Of a stretch of 57,138 bases of DNA, positions 31,673 to 39,965 are shown one piece after another (positions within the stretch are counted from its first letter, which is position 1; each line of letters begins with the position of its first letter). This stretch comes from JBGSOW01 sp041738875. Its GTDB lineage: Bacteria > Patescibacteriota > Dojkabacteria > CALFHW01. The stretch is taken from the NCBI GenBank assembly GCA_041738875.1, contig JBGSOW010000080.1, forward strand, positions 1-57,138, read 5' to 3'. The notes beneath the pieces are model-generated. The model had not been told where the DNA came from and searched no databases. It saw nothing but the letters and a program-made list of their open reading frames with translations. The translations under genes were made by a program, and so were the position numbers.

Positions 31673-33496
31673 TTATTGACTATTTTTTTGTCTTAGTTCC
31701 ATATAAGAAGCATAACGCTGTCCATGATAATTATTTTTCCTGCCTTCAGGAGAATTTTTGTCACTACAATTTCGGAAACCATTGGCGAATTGATATGACT
31801 TAGTTTCTGGATCCCATATGAAGAATAAACGATCTACATAGCCTAATTTCAATTGGCTATGAACTGAAACATCGCCATCAGAATAGTAATTATATATTAA
31901 AGTGGGCGCAATTATCTCTGGTTGAATTGCCATTGGCCCTCTAGCATTAACCTCCCTCAGTATAGTATTTATTGCAGCAAGTGATAGTCCTCCGGTCTTA
32001 GTAAGTAAAGTAATTTGTTCATGACCATATGCTCCATAAGATTCGGTTAAAGGTTTAGTTCTTAGCAAATTGCCTTGTTTGATTTCAAAACCTTTTCTAT
32101 TCAGATAACCTATAAACCTAGGATTTAGTATACTAGTCATGTCAATAACTTCGCCTTTATTTAGACTCCTATTCCTAACATCGACAAATGTTTTGATTGC
32201 CCAGCTGAGAGGATCTTGATTAGCAGGTCTGTCTTTTCTCAACTGGTTAGCGTCAATTTGTTCAATAACCTCTTCTGAAAATATATCTCTGTAATCTCTT
32301 ACAACATACATCATATCCATAAGTTCTGTGTACTCTTTTGTATCATTTAATGGGAGAAGATAATTACGTGATATTGGAGTATCTAGGTTTGGAGTTAATG
32401 ACCTCTCTCTTAGTATATCTAATAGTTCTGAGTCACCAACTATTTCAGGGAATTCAATTTTTACTTTTGGATCACCTAGCTTTGCGACAGGCAAAGATGC
32501 TCTGCTATAGAAAATTACATTATCAGCTTCCTGAAGTCTGGACCTTAATGTTGGAAGTAGTTCGTGATCGCCATTTTGCTCAGCATCTCGGATTTGTTCT
32601 TTTATTAGCTTTATGGTAAATAGATGGTCCTTTAATCGTTGCGGTGAATAAACGTCATCAAAACCGATTCGTTCTTGGATTTCAGACTGGTCAAGATCAG
32701 GATCATTTGGTAATAAACCAAGTTCACCTGTCCTAATAGCTTCATATTTTTGCTCATTAAGTGTAGCAATAACAATTCTTTTATTTCCATGAACTTCTCG
32801 TGTTTTTTGAAGTAAACCATCGAAGACATCTCTAAAAGTGGAGTTGCGATCATCGTCAGAAAAAATGAGACGCATGAAATTATACATAGCTAATGAATTC
32901 TCAAATTCGAATACTCTTTCTAGTATAAATTGATCGAGTACCGCTTCAGAAAGTTGATCTGCAATATCGAGTATAGCTTTTGGCAAGCCTGCCATATCAA
33001 CTTGAATTCCCAAATTAATAAAGTTGCCTTCATCACTGTCACCAACTTCATAAGCACTGGGCGTATCATTAAAAGAACGGTCACGGTTAACTAACATCGC
33101 ATAAGTCTCGCTATACCTAGATAAATTTCTTTGAATCGATTCAATGATTGATTGCGGATATTCTACCACTCCTTCGGGTTGGCCATTAGAGGCTGTCGTT
33201 TCTAAAACACGATTAAAAGCACATGGTTCAAATTCCACCTTAATAGTTCCATCAGGTAGCTCAGTTCTTTTTCCCGTATATGAAGGGATGTCCATTCTCT
33301 GATATACTTCGAATGTTTCTATAACCTCCTCATCATTTTGCCTCGCGTATACTCTTAGTTGATCAATAGTAAGGTGTTCGATTGCAACATCGATCAATTC
33401 TTGATCAGTTCCACTAGCATTAGGTTGATAGATAGTAATGGTTGATGTATTGACACTTACATCATGATTCACATCTGGATTATTTATATTAGACAT
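31673..33496 (-). CDS. unknown 607-aa protein of the M20 operon
   Basis: I do not recognise this protein. It is soluble, without signal peptide or membrane helices, moderately acidic, and mixes helical stretches (about 130-230, 300-340) with a C-terminal alpha/beta part. The end, AIQPEIIAPTLIYNYYSDGD, then VDRLFFIWDPETKSYQFANGFRNCSDKN, faintly recalls the last strand region of ATP-grasp ligases (a QP strand followed by an Arg/Phe strand and an Asn-containing loop), which would suit partners that cleave amide bonds, but no clear ATP-binding motif is visible. It is first in the operon. The start ATG is 26 nt after a transcription-terminator hairpin preceded by a possible leader peptide. Confidence 0.7.
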   Translation of the reverse strand: MSNINNPDVNHDVSVNTSTITIYQPNASGTDQELIDVAIEHLTIDQLRVYARQNDEEVIETFEVYQRMDIPSYTGKRTELPDGTIKVEFEPCAFNRVLETTASNGQPEGVVEYPQSIIESIQRNLSRYSETYAMLVNRDRSFNDTPSAYEVGDSDEGNFINLGIQVDMAGLPKAILDIADQLSEAVLDQFILERVFEFENSLAMYNFMRLIFSDDDRNSTFRDVFDGLLQKTREVHGNKRIVIATLNEQKYEAIRTGELGLLPNDPDLDQSEIQERIGFDDVYSPQRLKDHLFTIKLIKEQIRDAEQNGDHELLPTLRSRLQEADNVIFYSRASLPVAKLGDPKVKIEFPEIVGDSELLDILRERSLTPNLDTPISRNYLLPLNDTKEYTELMDMMYVVRDYRDIFSEEVIEQIDANQLRKDRPANQDPLSWAIKTFVDVRNRSLNKGEVIDMTSILNPRFIGYLNRKGFEIKQGNLLRTKPLTESYGAYGHEQITLLTKTGGLSLAAINTILREVNARGPMAIQPEIIAPTLIYNYYSDGDVSVHSQLKLGYVDRLFFIWDPETKSYQFANGFRNCSDKNSPEGRKNNYHGQRYASYMELRQKNSQ

Positions 33497-33520
33497 GTAA
33501 TAAAATTAATATATTAAATA

Positions 33521-33550
33521 AAAAAAGGCTCCCATTTTGTGGGAGCCTTT
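33521..33550 (-). terminator. attenuator hairpin ahead of the 607-aa gene
   Basis: An 11-bp perfect stem AAAGGCTCCCA/TGGGAGCCTTT with a 5-nt loop. On the minus strand it ends in a T-run (seven T), so it terminates leftward transcription just before the 607-aa gene. On the plus strand it has only a weak T tract. Its position in the leader, after a short ORF, suggests conditional termination. Confidence 0.7.
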
Positions 33551-33594
33551 GATTTTGTTTGATTAACTAACTAAACAAATATCTGCAATACTCC

Positions 33595-33648
33595 CTACGC
33601 CCTAATGAGCGAGAGGAAAATCACAAAAATAATGCTTAAATTAGTCAT
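33595..33648 (-). CDS. putative 17-aa leader peptide
   Basis: The ORF encodes MTNLSIIFVIFLSLIRA then TAG. It has 4 Ile, 3 Leu, 2 Phe and 1 Val, a composition like branched-chain amino-acid leader peptides. It begins 6 nt after a TTTACA-18-TAAAAT promoter, so could itself be translated leaderlessly. The stop region contains GGGAG (plus positions 33591-33595), able to pair with CTCCC in the left arm of the terminator (33541-33545), as an antiterminator would. Reality as a translated peptide is unproven. Confidence 0.45.
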   Translation of the reverse strand: MTNLSIIFVIFLSLIRA

Positions 33649-33654
33649 GTTGTG

Positions 33655-33684
33655 ATTTTACCACTATATAATGCATAATGTAAA
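33655..33684 (-). promoter_or_regulatory. promoter of the leader peptide/M20 operon
   Basis: On the minus strand TTTACA (33684-33679), an 18-bp spacer, TAAAAT (33660-33655). The leader ATG is 6 nt downstream. Confidence 0.5.
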
Positions 33685-33715
33685 TATTTTTTACTTTAAT
33701 AATTATTAAATTTTC

Positions 33716-33724
33716 TGCTAAAAT
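33716..33724 (+). promoter_or_regulatory. extended -10 promoter of the ABC exporter
   Basis: TGCTAAAAT ends 9 nt before ATG 33734, predicting transcription starting at about the GTG at 33731. Leaderless or nearly so. Confidence 0.6.
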
Positions 33725-33733
33725 AGTCGGGTG

Positions 33734-34708
33734 ATGGATGAATTTGTTATTAAAATTAAAAATCTTCGTAAATCCTACGGGAAGAATGAGGTGCTTAAAG
33801 GCGTCGACTTTAAAGTTAGGCGTGGTAAGATGCTTGCTCTGCTCGGGCCAAATGGCGCAGGCAAAACCACTACTGTAAGAATTCTAAGTACTCTCCTACC
33901 CTTCGATTCTGGTGAAGTAAAAGTGAATGGATTTGATGTGAAGACTGAGTCCGATAAAGTGAGGCAAGTGATAGGGCTTACTGGACAATCTGCGTCTGTA
34001 GATGAACTACTTACTGGACGGGAGAATCTCAACATGATGGGGCGTTTGTACCACCTTACTCCTAAAAGTGCGAAAGAAAGAGCAGAAGAATTACTAAAAG
34101 AATTTTCACTGACTAATGCAGCAGATAGAACAGTTAAAACATATTCAGGTGGTATGAGAAGAAGGTTGGATTTGGCAGTAAGTCTGATTGCCACACCTCC
34201 GATTATTTTCCTTGACGAACCAACAACTGGATTAGATCCAAGATCTAGAATAGCAATGTGGAAAATTATTAAAAGATTGTTAAAAGACGGAACCACAATC
34301 CTTCTAACCACTCAATACCTCGAAGAAGCAGATCAACTTGCAGATCAAGTTATCGTAATCGATAACGGGGTTGTGATTGCTGAAGGTACACCTTCGGAGT
34401 TAAAGAGGAAAGTTGGTGAAGACCGGTTGCAATTAAACTTTAAAGACGAAGACAGTTTTAAAAAGGCTGAGAAAGTACTAGGAAATAAAGCAGTTGACAG
34501 TGATATTAGTGAATTAAATATCTCTGTTGTAATTTATGACATAGATGTAGATGTAAAACAAGTTCTAGTTGATTTATCCAAATCTGGGATTAGCCTGCAG
34601 TCACTTGCTGTACAAAAACCTACTCTAGATGATGTTTTCTTGAGTATTACAGGCAAACAGAAGGTAACTAAATCTGAGGCAGAAGACTTAAAATCGCAGG
34701 AGAAATAA
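33734..34708 (+). CDS. ABC-2 exporter ATP-binding subunit (DrrA-like)
   Basis: A 324-aa ATPase. Walker A GPNGAGKTTT (about residues 37-46), signature YSGGMRRRLDLA, Walker B IIFLDEPTTGLDP, H-loop replaced by Gln as TTQYLEEAD, a feature typical of the DrrA/CcmA daunorubicin-resistance branch. The C-terminal ~90 residues form the extra domain common in that branch. It partners with the permease starting 1 nt after its stop. Substrate (drug, lipid or polysaccharide) is unknown. ATG 33734 is preferred over GTG 33731. Confidence 0.93.
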   Translation: MDEFVIKIKNLRKSYGKNEVLKGVDFKVRRGKMLALLGPNGAGKTTTVRILSTLLPFDSGEVKVNGFDVKTESDKVRQVIGLTGQSASVDELLTGRENLNMMGRLYHLTPKSAKERAEELLKEFSLTNAADRTVKTYSGGMRRRLDLAVSLIATPPIIFLDEPTTGLDPRSRIAMWKIIKRLLKDGTTILLTTQYLEEADQLADQVIVIDNGVVIAEGTPSELKRKVGEDRLQLNFKDEDSFKKAEKVLGNKAVDSDISELNISVVIYDIDVDVKQVLVDLSKSGISLQSLAVQKPTLDDVFLSITGKQKVTKSEAEDLKSQEK

Positions 34709-34709
34709 A

Positions 34710-35519
34710 ATGGCAGTCAAACTCGAATTCGAAAAAAAACCAAAATTTGTCTTAACAATTCTAGACTCTATAGTTATGGTCAGAAGGAGTAGCCTTCACA
34801 TACTCCGTAATCGTGACCAGTTGCTTGGGACTTTTTTCCAACCAATTATGTTTCTAATATTGTTTTCAGCTGTTTTTGGCGGTGCGGTTGAACTTGCTTT
34901 GCCCGAGGGTGTTAACTATTTGAATTTTCTAATGGCGGGTATTATTGTGCAGACTCTAGCGTTTGGTTCCACAACTACTGCAATTGCAGTTTGCTACGAC
35001 TTACAGAAAGGAATTATTGATAGGTTCTCTTCACTGCCGATGTCTGATCTTTCGGTTCTAAATGGACACACAGTATCTGACCTTTTCCGCAATGGTATCT
35101 CAACAATTGTAATGTTGCTTGCAGGGTTGCTCCTCGGTTTCAGAAGTGGGGCAAGCATTACTGATTGGCTTATAATTGCAGGTGTATTGATTTTATTTAC
35201 TTATGCATTTTCTTGGTTATCTGCGATTATTGGAATATACGCCAAAAGCGTTGAAGGCGTGCAATGGCTAACGTTTGTTATCGTCTTCCCATTAACTTTT
35301 GCTAGCACCGCGTTTGTTCCAGGAGATAGCATGACACCAGTACTAAGAGTTTTTGCTGAAAATCAACCAATTACACACGTAGTTGAGACTATCAGGGCCC
35401 TTATGCTTGGTTTACCGCTCGGAAATAGTGCAGTTCTCGCAGTACTTTGGTCAGTTGCAATACTTGCAGTATCAATGCCAGTAGCGGCGTGGCTTTACCG
35501 CAGAAAAATATCTAGCTAA
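34710..35519 (+). CDS. ABC-2 type permease (DrrB-like)
   Basis: A 269-aa inner-membrane permease with six predicted helices. Markers: LHILRNRDQLLGTFFQPIMFLILFSAVFGG near the N-terminus, FSSLPMSDLSVLNG in the cytoplasmic loop and FASTAFVPGDSMTPVL, all usual in the ABC2 transporter family. It starts 1 nt after the ATPase gene and has one of the few clear Shine-Dalgarno sequences here (GGAG, 7 nt before ATG), as expected for an internal operon gene in a genome where first genes look leaderless. Confidence 0.93.
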   Translation: MAVKLEFEKKPKFVLTILDSIVMVRRSSLHILRNRDQLLGTFFQPIMFLILFSAVFGGAVELALPEGVNYLNFLMAGIIVQTLAFGSTTTAIAVCYDLQKGIIDRFSSLPMSDLSVLNGHTVSDLFRNGISTIVMLLAGLLLGFRSGASITDWLIIAGVLILFTYAFSWLSAIIGIYAKSVEGVQWLTFVIVFPLTFASTAFVPGDSMTPVLRVFAENQPITHVVETIRALMLGLPLGNSAVLAVLWSVAILAVSMPVAAWLYRRKISS

Positions 35520-35582
35520 CGATCAATAGATTACTCTGATAAGCGGCTCGGCAGGTATTATTTTATAGCCCTCACCCTAGAT

Positions 35583-36587
35583 CTAACTTAGTGCGGCCTT
35601 GAAGTCCTCTACCATAGCAACCGGTTCTGGATCGATGCCCTTCTCCTCAGCCAAATAATAAGAAATATGATCAGCAAGATAGTAGCCATAGAATATCTCG
35701 GAAATTACATTTGTGCCATTTAAATTGATAATTTCTCCGTCGGCACCCTTCTCTTTCATTAATTTCAAAAATATCTCCATTCTTTGATGATTACGTTTGT
35801 TGGTAAATTTCGAACTGAAAATAATAAAATATGGAGACATTACCAAATCGCTAAATCCAACCATTTCGTTATGGTTTAGTTCTGGGAAATAGTTCCAAAA
35901 TGCTTGGGTTTTGGCGTTTTCATTGAATTTGATTTTAGAAACTTGGGCAAGGCTGAAATTATTATCTGTTGCGTAAATTACTGGTACTTTGGAAACTAAT
36001 TTCTGCGCGAGTAGCCTTGCATACTCCTCGATTTGAGTGTCATCCGAATCAGCGATTTCTTTTGCAGCTGCAACTATGTCATTCATTACTCTTTCTGGAA
36101 TTAGATTCAGATTTATAAGCATTCGCATAATTCCGCTGATGAAATAACCTGTCGAGAGACGTGGTTGTAGACCAGTCGGGATTTGTATTAGAGATGTGGG
36201 CGTGCTTGAAGATTCATATCTTTCCAATAATTTCCCACCTGATGTAACAATCACTGCCTCCAATTTCTTTTCCTGAATTTCATCCAATGCATTTAATGTT
36301 TCCTCCGTATTTCCAGAGTAAGATGCCACAAAAAATAGATCGTTTTCAGTCGCATTTAATGGGATAGAATAGCCTCTTACAGCTTTAAGATTTACAGTAA
36401 CCTCAGGATAAAGTGCGAGGATGTTGTTGATAATATCGACATATAGGGAACTTCCTCCCATGCCGCAAATATAGATATTATTGTATTTTTTACTTTCAGT
36501 ATTTGCCTTTATCTCAATATCAATTTCAAACTGCTTAGGGAATTTTTTAATGTCTTGAAAATATTTTTGATTAATCTGATCTTTCAT
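35583..36587 (-). CDS. bifunctional phosphoglucose/phosphomannose isomerase
   Basis: A 334-aa SIS-domain isomerase. CGMGGSSLYVDI and VASYSGNTEETL are the phosphosugar-binding motifs of the first SIS domain; PRLSTGYF and FNENAKTQAFWNYFPELNHNEMVGF are typical of the archaeal/bacterial PGI/PMI family, distinct from the classical Pgi. It interconverts glucose-6-P and fructose-6-P, and mannose-6-P, linking glycolysis (with gpmI) to glycan precursors. A TATACT box ends 7 nt before the ATG. Confidence 0.9.
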   Translation of the reverse strand: MKDQINQKYFQDIKKFPKQFEIDIEIKANTESKKYNNIYICGMGGSSLYVDIINNILALYPEVTVNLKAVRGYSIPLNATENDLFFVASYSGNTEETLNALDEIQEKKLEAVIVTSGGKLLERYESSSTPTSLIQIPTGLQPRLSTGYFISGIMRMLINLNLIPERVMNDIVAAAKEIADSDDTQIEEYARLLAQKLVSKVPVIYATDNNFSLAQVSKIKFNENAKTQAFWNYFPELNHNEMVGFSDLVMSPYFIIFSSKFTNKRNHQRMEIFLKLMKEKGADGEIINLNGTNVISEIFYGYYLADHISYYLAEEKGIDPEPVAMVEDFKAALS

Positions 36588-36594
36588 GCAATCA

Positions 36595-36600
36595 AGTATA
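36595..36600 (-). promoter_or_regulatory. -10 box of the PGI/PMI gene
   Basis: Minus-strand TATACT, 7 nt before ATG 36587; no clear -35. Leaderless geometry. Confidence 0.45.
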
Positions 36601-36710
36601 GCTAGTAAATTAATTTAATTCATAAATTCAGGTTGATTCCAATAATCCCCTGTGACCAATATTATCATAAACATATTATAACTAGACATGATTTGCATAA
36701 ACTTATAATG

Positions 36711-36716
36711 TATAAT
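36711..36716 (+). promoter_or_regulatory. -10 box of the penicillin-binding protein gene
   Basis: TATAAT, 6 nt before ATG 36723; another TATAAT at 36704-36709. Supports the short start over the in-frame codon at 36633, which lies upstream of this promoter. Confidence 0.55.
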
Positions 36717-36722
36717 TACATA

Positions 36723-39700
36723 ATGCCTAGAAATTTTAAAACTACAATTAAACTGAATAAAAATAGTAGGAGTAATACTACTCCCGCTGCTAGAGAGAGA
36801 CTATCCAAAAATAAACCTGCGAACTTTGGTTCGTGGAGGGATGGTGGTACTGGGGGTAGACGTGGCGCAAATGGCTCTACAAAAACGACTATCAGGACTA
36901 GGTTGTTTGGAACGCCAGGAAGTAGCAGAAGGAAAAGATTTGCCAAAATAATGTACTCGATTGGGGCTGTGTTTGCAGTATTTCTTTTGGTAGGGACACT
37001 GGGCGCGCTTGCATGGGTGCAACAACTGACAAAGGAACTACCTGATCCAAGCGCTCCGTTTGACAATGCAAATCTACAATCTGCTTCAAGTGTGATTTAT
37101 GACAGAAATGGAACTGAATTGTGGCGTCTATTTGATAAGCGCAATACAAATGTAATCACTATGGATGAGGGACAGGAACTTACAGATGTAGTTCCAAATC
37201 AACTAAAATGGGCGATTATTGCAGGAGAGGACATTGACTACTATTCTCACCCTGGTATTAATGTAGGTGCGATTTTACGTTGTTCTTTGCGGTTATTTAG
37301 AACATGCGGTGGAAGTACAATAACTCAGCAGGTAGCAAAAAATGGAGCTTTTACCAGTGAAAGAAGTGTTGAAAGAAAAGCTAGCGAAATTATACTTGCG
37401 ATGCTTATGAACAACCAATACACAAAGGACGAGGTACTTTTATTTTATATGAATATAATTAACGCTGGTAGTAATGTTTACGGCGTAGATCTTGCTGCTA
37501 AAACATATTTCGGCAAGAGTTTGAATGAACTTACACTTGCAGAGGCAGCTGTAATTGGTGCTCAAACTCAGTTGCCTACTTTAACTTCTCCACTTGTTAC
37601 TAGTGATAGAAGAGCACTAAATATAAGAAAGGAATACGTTCTAAACCAAATGTATGAGAATCGAGATAGGATTAATGCAGAGGTGCGTAAAGATAATGAA
37701 AGAAAGGCTGCTAGAGAAGGACGAGAGCTTACAGATGAAGAAAAGGAAGACTTTATTACGGCAGAAAAAATAGAGGCAGCAAAGACTGAAGAAATCACAT
37801 ATCTTGCATACGAAGCAAATATATTAGCTCCCCACTTCGTGTTTTTTGCGCAAAATTTACTTGTTGAAAGACCGTACAATAACGGTGAGGTTTTTGACCT
37901 ACAAGAGCTAAATAGAGGTGGCTATAAAATATATACAACTCTAGACTACGATATGCAAAAAGTCGCCTTAGACGTTGTGCAGAATGTTGCAATGGGGCCT
38001 AGTTATGCTGGCAGATATGGGAATCAAAATGCCTCAATGATGACAATAAAGCCCAAAACAGGTGAAATTTTAACTATGGTTGGGTCGCGTTGCTATAACA
38101 ATTTCGAACTTGCAAATTGTACAGAGTTAGATGGCCCGCCAAATGACCGTTTCGATAGTAAAGTAAATATCCTTACAACACAACAACAACCAGGCTCATC
38201 TATCAAGCCAATGGTGTATTACGAGGCATACAGACAAGGGAAATTATCTCCCGGTTCACAGCTTGCTGATATTCCTATTGAAATTGGCAACTATAAACCA
38301 AAAAACTCAGACCCAAATTTTATTGGAATAAATTCAGCTAGGCATATGCTTTCTGTTTCTAGAAATATCCCTGCTATTTCCAGTTTGATGTCTTTTGGTC
38401 CTGAAAGACTTGCAGAATTGAATGCGTCACTTGGATACTCCGTGAATGTTGATCCCGCAAGATACGGGCCTTCTGCAGCTTTGGGCGCGCAAGATGTACT
38501 ACCCGTTGATCACGCCTCAGCTTTTGGAGTATTTGCAAATGGTGGGGATTATGTTCCTTACGAAGCAATACTTAGAATAGAAGATCGTAACGGAAATGTG
38601 ATATTTGATTTGAACGGTGATAACCGCCCTATTCCACAAAGAGTTGCAGACGAACGTGCTGTTTTCCTAATCAATGACTCAACAAATCCAAAAAGTATTG
38701 CAGATAGTCCAGTACCTAGGAATTTCAGAGATGGTCGTGACGTAGCCGGTAAAACAGGTACTTCTGAAAACAATAGAGATAACTGGTTTGTTCTCTATTC
38801 TCCTGACTTTGTGACACTTGGTTGGGCTGGCAATAACAACAACGACCGTATGGCAGCTGGCGCTTTTGGTTCTACCAATGCTGCACCGTGGGTAACTGAA
38901 TTTATGAATAGAGTCAAAGATAGAGATTATTTCAACGCTAGGACAGCATTTAACCGTCCTGGTGGAATTGCCAGAGGACAGATATGTGGTGATATTGAGT
39001 TCAATGGGGAGAAAAGAAGAGTATGCGAGGGAGGCGAAGATTACTACATCGACGAGCTAGCTCCACCAGTATATCTAAGTAGGCAGATTGTTGAGGTGTG
39101 TGTTGACCAACAAGATAGATTGGCGCGCGATATAGACCGTGCAACAGGTAACGCAATTGAAAAAGAATTTAGCTATATGCGTATGCCAGCAGCAAGCCTA
39201 CAACCGTATCTAGATAGCTGGTTGCAAAATGTGCAAGGTGGTAACGGCGCGCCAACTGAAATCTGTAATGTGAATCGCTCTGCAAACGGCGAAAATCCTT
39301 GGGCAATTATTAATAGTCCGCAGGCAGGACAGGAATATGCGGGAAGCATAAATGCGAACATTTCAGGCTTCACGCCTTCAGGTACGGTTACAAAAATGGA
39401 AATCACTCTGGCAAATACGACGAATACAGTTGAAACTGCGAATTTCGTAGGTGTAATTACAATCCCAAGCGAGGTAATATCTGGTGAATATGACTTTATC
39501 GTTAAGGTTTTCGATAGTGGTGGGAGAACTGGCAATAGTTCAGTTAGAATACGTATAAATGGCGCTGCAAGTGGCTTACAAATTAATTCACCATCTTCAG
39601 GGGCAACTTATGCACCTGGCCAAGTTATAAATGTAAATGCTAAACATAATCCGAGTCCTTTTATTACCAATCTAAGGCTATGTTGGAAGAGTTTAACCGG

Positions 39701-39851
39701 TAATGCAAATTGTTCAACACAAATGACTGGTTCTGCAAGTGATCTAAATGCTTCATGGACTGCTCCAACGACACCTGGTGTTTATGAACTGTTTGTGAGG
39801 GCTGTTAGTATAAACTCCGAAAGTCCTAGAATAACTGTTACGGTTATTTAG
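36723..39851 (+). CDS. class A penicillin-binding protein (PBP1-type)
   Basis: A 1042-aa bifunctional peptidoglycan synthase. A basic cytoplasmic tail (1-75) precedes one transmembrane helix (about 79-102). The GT51 domain shows GEDIDYYSHPGI with the catalytic Glu and GGSTITQQVAKN. The transpeptidase domain has SSIK (Ser nucleophile, in QQQPGSSIKPM), SVSRN and KTGTSENNRDNW. A C-terminal extension has two Ig-like modules (NSPQAGQEYAGSI and NSPSSGATYAPGQ), common in Patescibacteria and Firmicutes. It builds and cross-links the wall in the periplasmic-type space. I start at MPRNFKTT because 30 upstream residues lie before the likely promoter. Confidence 0.94.
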   Translation: MPRNFKTTIKLNKNSRSNTTPAARERLSKNKPANFGSWRDGGTGGRRGANGSTKTTIRTRLFGTPGSSRRKRFAKIMYSIGAVFAVFLLVGTLGALAWVQQLTKELPDPSAPFDNANLQSASSVIYDRNGTELWRLFDKRNTNVITMDEGQELTDVVPNQLKWAIIAGEDIDYYSHPGINVGAILRCSLRLFRTCGGSTITQQVAKNGAFTSERSVERKASEIILAMLMNNQYTKDEVLLFYMNIINAGSNVYGVDLAAKTYFGKSLNELTLAEAAVIGAQTQLPTLTSPLVTSDRRALNIRKEYVLNQMYENRDRINAEVRKDNERKAAREGRELTDEEKEDFITAEKIEAAKTEEITYLAYEANILAPHFVFFAQNLLVERPYNNGEVFDLQELNRGGYKIYTTLDYDMQKVALDVVQNVAMGPSYAGRYGNQNASMMTIKPKTGEILTMVGSRCYNNFELANCTELDGPPNDRFDSKVNILTTQQQPGSSIKPMVYYEAYRQGKLSPGSQLADIPIEIGNYKPKNSDPNFIGINSARHMLSVSRNIPAISSLMSFGPERLAELNASLGYSVNVDPARYGPSAALGAQDVLPVDHASAFGVFANGGDYVPYEAILRIEDRNGNVIFDLNGDNRPIPQRVADERAVFLINDSTNPKSIADSPVPRNFRDGRDVAGKTGTSENNRDNWFVLYSPDFVTLGWAGNNNNDRMAAGAFGSTNAAPWVTEFMNRVKDRDYFNARTAFNRPGGIARGQICGDIEFNGEKRRVCEGGEDYYIDELAPPVYLSRQIVEVCVDQQDRLARDIDRATGNAIEKEFSYMRMPAASLQPYLDSWLQNVQGGNGAPTEICNVNRSANGENPWAIINSPQAGQEYAGSINANISGFTPSGTVTKMEITLANTTNTVETANFVGVITIPSEVISGEYDFIVKVFDSGGRTGNSSVRIRINGAASGLQINSPSSGATYAPGQVINVNAKHNPSPFITNLRLCWKSLTGNANCSTQMTGSASDLNASWTAPTTPGVYELFVRAVSINSESPRITVTVI

Positions 39852-39965
39852 GTAGCAATATTTGAGTCATCATCCTGCGTAATTCGCCGAGCGTAAGGTC
39901 GTGTCAGAGGATTACATCATAGCTTTAATACTGGAATATATCACCTCGTTGCGCTTAACGGAGGT

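Noticed and set aside
33521..33550. Terminator for a rightward transcript
   Set aside because: Only a weak T-tract follows on the plus strand and no plus-strand gene ends here; the T-run is on the minus strand.
33551..33730. T-box riboswitch ahead of the 607-aa gene
   Set aside because: No T-box bulge sequence (AGGGTGGNACCGCG-like) is present; a peptide-dependent attenuator fits better.
36633..36722. N-terminal 30-residue extension of the penicillin-binding protein
   Set aside because: It precedes a TATAAT box 6 nt before ATG 36723, and the extra residues do not resemble a cytoplasmic PBP tail.
39935..39965. Hairpin ACCTC...GAGGT between the PBP and pheT genes as a terminator
   Set aside because: The stem has a bulge and no T-run on either strand; too weak to call.
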